From NCBI GenBank assembly GCA_016463105.1, contig JAEMRY010000017.1, positions 1 to 21,969 on the forward strand: a stretch of 21,969 nucleotides of DNA, in the 5' to 3' direction. Position 1 is the stretch's first letter. Each line of letters opens with the position of its first letter. Made by a program: the position numbers and the translations under genes. The notes under the pieces are model-generated. The model ran no database searches. It saw only the letters and a program-made list of their open reading frames with translations, and was not told the DNA's origin. Below, piece after piece: positions 15,774 to 21,969 of the stretch. Origin of the DNA: Ilumatobacteraceae bacterium. GTDB lineage: Bacteria > Actinomycetota > Acidimicrobiia > Acidimicrobiales > Ilumatobacteraceae.

Positions 15774-16930
15774 CTTCCAACCGAAAGATCTGTGTGGTTA
15801 CTGGAACTAGAGCAGAGTACGGACTGCTCGCGCCCCTGATGTCTTTGCTGAAACAAGATTCGGATATTGACTTCCAACTAGTTGTTACTGGCGCACACTT
15901 ATCGGCACAGCATGGATCAACACTTAAGTTCATTGAGCAAGATGGGTTTGTTGCCAATGAATTAGTTGACCTGGCGCTAAGTGACGACTCGGCTCTAGGT
16001 GTCGCGAACGCTGCAGGTCGGGCTACATCGCAACTCGCCGATGCTTTCGCGAAACTTAAACCAGATGTTGTCGTCGTATTAGGTGACAGATACGAAATTC
16101 TTGGTGCAGCACAAGCAGCATTAATTTTGGGTATCCCAATCGCCCACATTCATGGAGGCGAAGTAACAACTGGGGCCTTTGATGACAGCATCCGCCATGC
16201 AATCACGAAAATGTCGAATCTTCACTTTTGTGCAGCCGAAGATTATCAACGACGACTTATTCAACTTGGCGAATCACCAGACACAGTGTTTAATGTCGGG
16301 GCTCTTGGCGTTGATGTGTTGCTAAATATTCCAAAAATGAGCAGAGACGAGTTGGCTTCTGTAGTTGGCATTGCGCTGGGCAAAGAACTATTACTAGTTA
16401 CATTTCACCCAACTACTCGCAGCGAAATGACAGTGGCAACAGAGTTGCACGAGTTGCTTAGCGCACTCGAACATTTTGCCCTTGCAACAATTGTGTTTAC
16501 TGGAGTTAATGCCGATCCTGGTTATTCACTCGTGAATAATGAGATTCAGAAATTTGTCGCGCGTGATTCATCACGTCGTGTTTTACATAATTCGCTTGGC
16601 CAAAAAAGCTATATCAACTTAATGAGTATTGCTGATGTGGTCATCGGCAACTCTTCAAGCGGAATCATCGAAGCCCCAGCACTTCATGTTGCAACAGTAA
16701 ATATCGGCACCCGACAAGATGGTCGTCTTCGTGCTGATTCGATTATCGATGTCAAGTTTGGCCAGAACGAAATCCGTACTGCAATTGAGACTGCGCTTTC
16801 ACCGCTTTTTAAGTCACGTTGTAGCACGGCTACAAGCAAGTACGGCTATGGCAACACCGCCAAGACCATCGCCGATACGCTAAAAAATGCGCCCTTAACA
16901 ACTCACAAAACGTTCTTCAACATTTTATAA
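15770..16930 (+). CDS. legG: LegG-like hydrolysing NDP-sugar 2-epimerase
   Basis: A 386-residue NeuC/LegG-type epimerase that should release GDP and epimerise C2 to give the free 2,4-diacetamido-2,4,6-trideoxymannose precursor. Recognisable family motifs are the N-terminal TGTRAEYGLL (11-20), GDRYE (105-109), HIHGGE (126-131), a region around TTGAFDDSIRHAITK (133-147), HPTTRS (213-218) and GNSSSGIIEAP near residue 293. It is a GT-B-fold enzyme related to WecB, but the hydrolysing branch is indicated by the HIHGGE and GNSSSG context and by the adjacent LegI. It overlaps legC by four bases and legI by one (TAATG). Distinguishing LegG from sialic-acid NeuC relies on the LegB and LegC neighbours, since sialic acid synthesis needs neither. 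Confidence 0.9.
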   Translation: MTSNRKICVVTGTRAEYGLLAPLMSLLKQDSDIDFQLVVTGAHLSAQHGSTLKFIEQDGFVANELVDLALSDDSALGVANAAGRATSQLADAFAKLKPDVVVVLGDRYEILGAAQAALILGIPIAHIHGGEVTTGAFDDSIRHAITKMSNLHFCAAEDYQRRLIQLGESPDTVFNVGALGVDVLLNIPKMSRDELASVVGIALGKELLLVTFHPTTRSEMTVATELHELLSALEHFALATIVFTGVNADPGYSLVNNEIQKFVARDSSRRVLHNSLGQKSYINLMSIADVVIGNSSSGIIEAPALHVATVNIGTRQDGRLRADSIIDVKFGQNEIRTAIETALSPLFKSRCSTATSKYGYGNTAKTIADTLKNAPLTTHKTFFNIL

Positions 16931-18006
16931 TGACAAAAAAAACTTTCATAATCGCTGAAGCTGGCGTAAACCATAACGGTTCAATGGATATTGCACGCAG
17001 TCTGATTGATGCGGCGGTTGCAGCCAAAGCAGATGCTGTCAAATTCCAATCGTTTGTTGCCACTTCAATAGTTACTGCAAGCGCACAAAAAGCTGACTAT
17101 CAAATTGTCCAGACTGGTGGCCAAGAGTCTCAATTAGAAATGTTGCAACACTTGGAGTTGTCGCACACTCAACAGCGTGAACTATTTGAATACTGCAATA
17201 GTTGCGGCATTGCGTTTCTCTCAACACCATTCGATACCGAAAGTTTGAGGTTTCTTGTTGACAGTATTGGTTTATCAATAATCAAAATAGGTTCTGGAGA
17301 ATTGACAAATGCTCCCTTTTTGCTAGAAGTTGCGCGGTGTGCCAAGCAAGTCATTCTTTCAACCGGTATGAGCACAATCGCTGAAGTGCAATCGGCGCTC
17401 GGCGTTATCGCTTTTGGTATGACCAACGACCAAACTTCAAATCCATCATTAACTGCCTGCGAAAAAGCCTTAGCCAGCGATGCAGGCAGAGAAGTCATAC
17501 GCCAACGCGTGACACTGTTGCATTGCACAACCGATTATCCAACTTCACCGACTGACATAAACCTTCGAGCGATGCTTACATTGCGTGAAAAATTTGGTTG
17601 TCAAGTTGGCTTATCTGATCACTCAGTTGGCACTCACGTCGCTGTTGGTGCCGTGGCGATGGGTGCAACAGTTATTGAAAAACATCTCACAACAAGTCGT
17701 AATCTGACCGGGCCAGATCACAAAGCATCGCTTGAGCCAGAAGAATTCAAGACACTCGTTGCAAATATCCGCGATATTGAAGTTGCCTTTGGTAGTGCAG
17801 AAAAAAATCCGACAGCCAACGAAACGAAAAATCAACAAGTTGCTCGTCGAAGTATCGTCGCCTCTAAGCCGATTAAATTAGGCGAAACTTTCACCACCGA
17901 AAATATTGTCGTCAAACGACCTGGCACCGGGCAGTCACCATTCAAATATTGGGATCTTCTCGGAACTAAATCAACACGTGACATAGCCGAAAATGAAATG
18001 ATTTAA
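16930..18006 (+). CDS. legI: LegI-like N,N'-diacetyllegionaminate synthase
   Basis: A 358-residue NeuB-family synthase that condenses the 6-deoxy-mannose derivative from LegG with PEP to give di-N-acetyllegionaminic acid. IIAEAGVNHNGS (7-18), KFQSF (38-42), STPFD (98-102), KIGSGELTN (119-127) and the metal histidines H231 (LSDH) and H252 (EKH) are in place, and the C-terminal SAF domain contains RRSIVAS and KRPGTGQSP. An insertion near residues 160-195 before TLLHCTTDYP is, as I recall, typical of LegI-type enzymes and is absent from the region 1 NeuB paralogue. It follows legG with a TAATG overlap, and legH begins 5 bases after its stop. Strong call for the family; legionaminate rather than another acid is inferred from the operon. 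Confidence 0.9.
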   Translation: MTKKTFIIAEAGVNHNGSMDIARSLIDAAVAAKADAVKFQSFVATSIVTASAQKADYQIVQTGGQESQLEMLQHLELSHTQQRELFEYCNSCGIAFLSTPFDTESLRFLVDSIGLSIIKIGSGELTNAPFLLEVARCAKQVILSTGMSTIAEVQSALGVIAFGMTNDQTSNPSLTACEKALASDAGREVIRQRVTLLHCTTDYPTSPTDINLRAMLTLREKFGCQVGLSDHSVGTHVAVGAVAMGATVIEKHLTTSRNLTGPDHKASLEPEEFKTLVANIRDIEVAFGSAEKNPTANETKNQQVARRSIVASKPIKLGETFTTENIVVKRPGTGQSPFKYWDLLGTKSTRDIAENEMI

Positions 18007-18010
18007 AATC

Positions 18011-18640
18011 ATGACAAGCAAATATTTGATCGCTTGTGGTGGACATGGACGAGTTGTTCTTGATGCATTGACTAATAACGGTCAAAAAATTGATGGAATA
18101 ATTGATGCTCAATTAAAAATTGGAAGCCTTATTTTTGGAGTACCAATAGTCGGCGACGATGAATTTATCAAAACGCTAGATCCAAAAAATACAGAACTAG
18201 TCAATGGTCTCGGGTCGACTGGAGATACGACGCTGAGACAAGAAATTTATGTGCACTGGACAAATCTTGGTTTCAAATTTGTCGGCGTTCAACATTCGTC
18301 TGCAGATATTGGGGCTGAATGCAGCATTGATGACAGCGCACAGGTGATGGCTGGGGCAGTATTACAAAATCGTGTTCGAGTCGGAAAAAATGTCGTTATA
18401 AACACTCGCGCATCAGTTGATCACGATGTTCTAATTGCCGATCATGTCGTAATCTCACCGGGAGCGATTATTTCTGGTGGTGTGAAGATTGGTCACGGAG
18501 CGTTTATCGGCGCAGGTGCAGTAATTATTCAAGGTCTAGAGATTGGAAATAACTGTGTTATCGGTGCTGGTGCGGTTGTCCGCCATAATGTCGCCAACGC
18601 AACGACCGTCGTGGGGAACCCAGCAACACAATTAGAATAG
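18011..18640 (+). CDS. legH: LegH/NeuD-like sugar O/N-acetyltransferase (left-handed beta-helix)
   Basis: A 209-residue NeuD/PglD-family acetyltransferase with an N-terminal Rossmann-like sugar-binding part (YLIACGGHGRVVLDAL near residue 5) and a C-terminal left-handed beta-helix of hexapeptide repeats (about 95-205, with repeated V/I-x-x-G and IGAGAVV segments). The catalytic histidine is predicted in SVDHDV (about 136-141). In Campylobacter the LegH enzyme acetylates the 4-amino group with acetyl-CoA; with LegC upstream, the same role fits here. It could alternatively O-acetylate the finished acid, as sialic-acid NeuD proteins do. It is separated from legI by 4 bases and from ptmE by 5. Confidence 0.83.
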   Translation: MTSKYLIACGGHGRVVLDALTNNGQKIDGIIDAQLKIGSLIFGVPIVGDDEFIKTLDPKNTELVNGLGSTGDTTLRQEIYVHWTNLGFKFVGVQHSSADIGAECSIDDSAQVMAGAVLQNRVRVGKNVVINTRASVDHDVLIADHVVISPGAIISGGVKIGHGAFIGAGAVIIQGLEIGNNCVIGAGAVVRHNVANATTVVGNPATQLE

Positions 18641-18645
18641 AAGCA

Positions 18646-19695
18646 ATGTCAAGTTGGCGAGATTCGCTCGTTTCGAGCTCGATGACACTGCGTCAAACAA
18701 TTGAAGCAATCAGTGCTTCGAGTTTACAAATCGCGCTGGTCGTTGACGAAAACAACAAACTTCTCGGAACGATAACTGACGGTGACATTCGTAAAGTAAT
18801 TTTGGCTGGCAAAGATTTAGATGTCACTGCTGCTGAGGCGATGCGAAAAAATCCAATCACAAGCGCAGCAAAAACACCGCGACGAGAAATTCTCAAACTA
18901 ATGCGCGACAAACGGATTCACCAGATGCCTCTTATTGACGACTCTGGTCGGGTTATAGATGTACTGACCGTCGATGACATGCTCGGGGCTCAACAGAAAT
19001 CCAACGCTGTCGTGATAATGGCTGGTGGACTCGGAACTCGCCTTCATCCACTCACTCAAGACACACCAAAGCCGATGCTAAAAGTTGGTGGCAAACCAAT
19101 TCTTGAAACAATTATTCAATCATTTATCGATCAAGGTTTCGTAAATTTTTTCATTTCGCTGAATTATAAAGCTGAAATAATCACAGATTATTTTGGAGAT
19201 GGCTCACGCTTTGGAGTTTCTATCACCTACTTGCATGAAACGACTCAACTCGGCACCGCAGGCGGTCTTTCGCTATTACCGAAAAATATTTCATTACCCA
19301 TAATTGTGATGAATGGCGACTTGCTGACAAGAATTTCAGTAGATGCCTTGCTTGATTTTCACGAGAGTGAAGGTGCAGTAGCAACAATGGTCGTGCGCGA
19401 AGATCACTATCAAATTCCTTATGGTGTCGTCGAAGTCGATGGAACTCAAATTATTAGTGTTGACGAAAAGCCAACACAAAGACATTTAGTGAATGCTGGA
19501 ATCTACGTCATGAGTCAAAAAGGGTTAGCAAACATTCCGAGCGAAACCTACTATGACATGCCAACTCACTTTGCAAAACTTTCTAAAGACGGTCACCGCA
19601 CTGCGGCATTTCCGTTGCATGAATATTGGGTTGATATTGGTCGACTCGATGAACTTGAACGTGCACAACGAGAATGGCCTCGGGAAGTTCAGTGA
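18646..19695 (+). CDS. ptmE: PtmE-like CBS-domain sugar-1-phosphate nucleotidyltransferase
   Basis: A 349-residue fusion of two N-terminal CBS domains (about 8-115: ALVVDENNKLLG and QMPLIDDSGRVID segments) with a C-terminal NTP-transferase domain (about 122-345). The latter carries VIMAGGLGTRLHPLT (123-137), the catalytic PKPML (141-145) and a GD motif at MNGDLL. In Campylobacter the homologous PtmE activates glucosamine-1-phosphate with GTP, which is why the legionaminate pathway there runs on GDP-linked intermediates. The CBS module usually binds nucleotides and may sense GDP/GTP or the end product. It follows legH by 5 bases, and its stop overlaps the next gene. The guanylyl specificity is inferred from the PtmE-type architecture and the operon, not from a visible residue. 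Confidence 0.87.
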   Translation: MSSWRDSLVSSSMTLRQTIEAISASSLQIALVVDENNKLLGTITDGDIRKVILAGKDLDVTAAEAMRKNPITSAAKTPRREILKLMRDKRIHQMPLIDDSGRVIDVLTVDDMLGAQQKSNAVVIMAGGLGTRLHPLTQDTPKPMLKVGGKPILETIIQSFIDQGFVNFFISLNYKAEIITDYFGDGSRFGVSITYLHETTQLGTAGGLSLLPKNISLPIIVMNGDLLTRISVDALLDFHESEGAVATMVVREDHYQIPYGVVEVDGTQIISVDEKPTQRHLVNAGIYVMSQKGLANIPSETYYDMPTHFAKLSKDGHRTAAFPLHEYWVDIGRLDELERAQREWPREVQ

Positions 19696-20600
19696 AAATT
19701 GCGGTAATCGGTGCTGGTTCGATCGGTTCTAAACATGCACGAATTTTGCGAGATTTGCAACATGATGTTGTCTCTATTTCGAGCCATGCCGAACCTGGTA
19801 AATACCACACAATTGCCGACGCTCTGAAACACGAACAGTTTGAATACGTGATTATTGCGAGCAAGACAAGCCAGCACAACAGCGACTTACACAAACTTTA
19901 TGATTCCAAATTTTCCGGCAAAGTACTAGTCGAAAAGCCGCTCTTCGCATCTTTCGAAAAACTCGGCGCCAATACTTTTAGTGTCGCGGCAGTTGGATAT
20001 AACCTTCGTTTTCATCCAGCCATCAAATGGCTTAGGGCTAACCTCCTGTCGCTTGGAGAGATTTCTTCAGCAAATTTTTATGTAGGTCAATATTTGCCGA
20101 CTTGGCGTAAGTCGATTAACTATCAAACTTCTAGTTCTGCTTCAACTGATGCCGGTGGTGGTGTACTACGCGATCTGAGTCATGAATTAGATCTGGCTCA
20201 ACTAATGTTCGGCGATTGGCATCAACTGACTGCCATCGGTGGAAAGTTCAGCGACCTCGAAATTGAAACGGCTGACACATTTTCTGTCCTGATGAATTCA
20301 TCGCGCTGTCCGGCTGTTTCAATTCAACTTAATTATCTAGATCGAGTGTCCCAACGAAGCATCACGGTCAACGGCAATAACGGAACTATCTCACTTGACC
20401 TTATTTCTGGCGTTGCGAAATACAATGATTCGACAGAAATATTTAAATCTGAGCCAGATCAAACTTATTCTGATCAACATAAAGCAATCATCGCTGGAGA
20501 CAAAGATGACCTTTGCACATTTGATAACGCATTGACAGTTGTTAAAACTATTGAGGCAATCGAGTCTGCATCAAATAAACATGAGTGGATTAAAAAATGA
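19692..20600 (+). CDS. ptmF: PtmF-like Gfo/Idh/MocA oxidoreductase
   Basis: A 302-residue NAD(P)-dependent oxidoreductase beginning directly with the dinucleotide fold (MKIAVIGAGSIGSKHARIL). The family EKP signature lies in LVEKPLF, and the second-domain motif is GGGVLRDLSHELDL. I prefer the GTG start at 19692: it overlaps the ptmE stop as GTGA, it has a GGGAAG sequence 4 bases upstream, and it gives a start without the extra MASGSS. An ATG at 19674 would give 308 residues. In Campylobacter the equivalent PtmF acts with PtmA early in GDP-hexosamine formation; I do not know the exact reaction well enough to state it. It belongs to a different subfamily from the region 1 oxidoreductase (4844-5896). 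Stop and next start overlap as ATGA. Confidence 0.78.
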   Translation: MKIAVIGAGSIGSKHARILRDLQHDVVSISSHAEPGKYHTIADALKHEQFEYVIIASKTSQHNSDLHKLYDSKFSGKVLVEKPLFASFEKLGANTFSVAAVGYNLRFHPAIKWLRANLLSLGEISSANFYVGQYLPTWRKSINYQTSSSASTDAGGGVLRDLSHELDLAQLMFGDWHQLTAIGGKFSDLEIETADTFSVLMNSSRCPAVSIQLNYLDRVSQRSITVNGNNGTISLDLISGVAKYNDSTEIFKSEPDQTYSDQHKAIIAGDKDDLCTFDNALTVVKTIEAIESASNKHEWIKK

Positions 20601-21295
20601 AAGTTCTCTGTACGATCTGCGCACGCGCTGGTTCTAAAGGTGTGGCCAATAAAAATTTAAGAATAATAAATGGTCTGCCACTTATTGCTTATTCATTGCA
20701 ACAAGCGATCGAGACTAATTTGTTTACTGAAATTGCAGTAAGTAGCGACAGTGCGGAGATCCGCAATACGGCACTTGAATACGGTGCAACGTTTGTTGTT
20801 AATCGCCCAGCAGAGATGGCATCAGATACGGCGCCCAAACTTCCGGCGATAAAGCATTGTTTAGAGACAACAGAGCGAAAATTCGGTGAGTTTGAAGTAG
20901 TTGTCGACTTAGATGCCACCGCCCCATTACGCAATGCATCAGACATTATTGGTGCTTTCGAACTTCTCAGGTCAACAAATGCGGACAACGTGATCACAGG
21001 TACTCCAGCGCATCGCTCGCCATATTTTAATCTTGTTGAAACAGACACGAATGGGGTCGTCCACCTTTCTAAAGCGCCAAAAGAAACTGTTGTTCGTCGT
21101 CAAGACTCGCCAGAGTGTTTTGATATGAATGCCTCAATTTATGTTTGGAAACGCACTGCACTAATCAACAACCAAAGTTTATTTTCACCGACCACACGGT
21201 TGTTTGTGATGCCGCGCGAACGTTCGCTTGACATAGATTCGCAAGCCGACTTTGAGATGGTTGAATGGATGATGTCGAAAGGCACTAAAAAATAA
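20597..21295 (+). CDS. legF: LegF/PtmB-like CMP-ulosonic acid synthetase (cytidylyltransferase)
   Basis: A 232-residue acylneuraminate/legionaminate cytidylyltransferase that activates the finished nonulosonic acid with CTP, giving the CMP-sugar used by glycosyltransferases. The CTP-binding loop CARAGSKGVANKN (8-20), the sugar-contact region VVDLDATAPLRN (about 101-112) and the FDMNASIYVW segment near the C-terminal third are characteristic. It is the only cytidylyltransferase in the window, so the region 1 ulosonate would need this enzyme or one beyond the left edge. It overlaps the oxidoreductase gene by ATGA and the following SDR by one base (TAATG). Legionaminate over sialate specificity is inferred from the leg genes upstream. 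Confidence 0.9.
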   Translation: MKVLCTICARAGSKGVANKNLRIINGLPLIAYSLQQAIETNLFTEIAVSSDSAEIRNTALEYGATFVVNRPAEMASDTAPKLPAIKHCLETTERKFGEFEVVVDLDATAPLRNASDIIGAFELLRSTNADNVITGTPAHRSPYFNLVETDTNGVVHLSKAPKETVVRRQDSPECFDMNASIYVWKRTALINNQSLFSPTTRLFVMPRERSLDIDSQADFEMVEWMMSKGTKK

Positions 21296-21969
21296 TGGCA
21301 GAAAAATCTTCAAATATTTTTAGCCTGTCAGGCAAAGTTGTTTTGGTTACTGGTGGTGCCGGACTGCTTGGTCAAGTCTTTTGCAAAGCACTCGCTATTG
21401 CAGGTGCAAATGTGGCTGTAGTTGATATAAATGAAACTGCAGCAAAATTAACAGCAACAACAATTGCCAAAGAGTCTGGTTGCAAAGTATCTGGTTTTGG
21501 TTGTGATATTGCCTCACCAGAATCGGTCTTAAAAATGGTTTCAGAAGTTATCAGTGATCTTGGACGAATTGATGTATTAGTCAATAACGCAGCATCAAAA
21601 TCCTCGAACCTAGATGATTTTTTTAAACCTTTTGAGGAGTACTCGTTGCAAACATGGCGAGAAGTCATGTCAGTAAATGTTGACGGTTTATTTTTGGTGG
21701 CACAGGCTGTTGGCAAACAAATGAAACTGCAGGGCGGTGGATCAATCATTCAAACATCATCTATATATGGTGTCGTCGCACCAGACCAGCGAATCTATGA
21801 GGGCTCAGAATACAACGGCAGACCGATTAATACACCAGCCGTCTACAGCGCTTCAAAAGCAGCAGTAAATGGTTTGACCAGTTATTTGTCGACCTATTGG
21901 GCTGACAGTGGTATTCGAGTTAACTCGCTCACTCCCGGCGGAATTGCTTCGGGTCAGAACAGCGAATTC
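21295..21969 (+). CDS. ptmA: PtmA-like short-chain dehydrogenase/reductase (partial, cut by window edge)
   Basis: 225 codons are open from ATG 21295 to the window edge; the 3' end is missing. The protein is a classical SDR: cofactor motif TGGAGLLG (19-26), NNAA (97-100), a catalytic serine in the SSIYG region, and YSASK with Y184 and K188. The segment VAPDQRIYEGSEYNGRPIN (161-179) between the Ser and the Tyr is, as I remember it, distinctive of PtmA and its relatives. It follows ptmB/legF with a TAATG overlap, the ptmB-ptmA order of Campylobacter. In Campylobacter, PtmA and PtmF act early in the GDP-linked legionaminic acid route. About 20-40 further residues are expected beyond the edge. Confidence 0.85.
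   Translation, partial: MAEKSSNIFSLSGKVVLVTGGAGLLGQVFCKALAIAGANVAVVDINETAAKLTATTIAKESGCKVSGFGCDIASPESVLKMVSEVISDLGRIDVLVNNAASKSSNLDDFFKPFEEYSLQTWREVMSVNVDGLFLVAQAVGKQMKLQGGGSIIQTSSIYGVVAPDQRIYEGSEYNGRPINTPAVYSASKAAVNGLTSYLSTYWADSGIRVNSLTPGGIASGQNSEF

Noticed and set aside
15613..16149. A 178-codon minus-strand open frame across the legC/legG junction
   Set aside because: It is antisense to two well-recognised genes, with Ser/Ala-biased composition and no motif.

Overview
The window reads as a chromosome segment of a low-GC (visibly below 50 %) actinobacterium. The best lineage evidence is the central block on the minus strand: a UPF0182 membrane protein, a DivIVA-type coiled-coil protein and a membrane-anchored PDZ/Lon-like protease. 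UPF0182 and the PDZ/Lon-like protease are neighbours in other Actinobacteria. An aquatic lineage (Acidimicrobiia-like or similar) fits the low GC and the surface-sugar gene content, but this is inference. There is no IS element, transposase, CRISPR array or rRNA. Coding density is very high, and most genes inside the two sugar operons overlap by 1-4 bases (ATGA, TAATG or GTGA junctions), so translation is probably coupled.

Region 1 (2-6677, minus strand) is a seven-gene operon. In transcription order it encodes an HpcH/HpaI aldolase, a Gfo/Idh/MocA oxidoreductase, an inositol-monophosphatase-family phosphatase, a KdnB-like iron alcohol dehydrogenase, a KdnA-like DegT aminotransferase, a GT2 glycosyltransferase and a NeuB-like PEP-dependent synthase with a SAF domain. 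The KdnB/KdnA pair is the signature of amination at the terminal carbon of a 3-deoxy-ulosonic acid (Kdo8N in Shewanella). Together with NeuB and an aldolase, it suggests an amino-ulosonic acid pathway with no characterised equivalent that I can name. The operon probably continues past the left edge.

Region 2 (6678-7257) holds an initiator tRNA-fMet (minus) and a 127-residue coiled-coil protein of unknown function (plus). Region 3 (7258-13347, minus) is the conserved block described above. The DivIVA protein carries an unexpected C-terminal Cys/His motif resembling the phage Mu gpF / SPP1 gp7 head-morphogenesis family.

Region 4 (13348-21969, plus) starts with a divergent control region (a TATACT -10 box and a perfect DnaA box), then a 44-residue membrane peptide, then a nine-gene operon that matches the GDP-linked legionaminic acid pathway of Campylobacter: legB, legC, legG, legI, legH-like, ptmE, ptmF-like, legF/ptmB and ptmA (cut by the right edge). 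The predicted flow is: hexosamine phosphate is activated to a GDP-sugar by PtmE; LegB 4,6-dehydrates it; LegC aminates C4; LegH acetylates the amine; LegG releases the 2-epimerised sugar; LegI condenses it with PEP; and LegF makes the CMP-activated sugar. The window therefore carries two different ulosonic-acid systems on either side of a conserved cell-envelope and division block.
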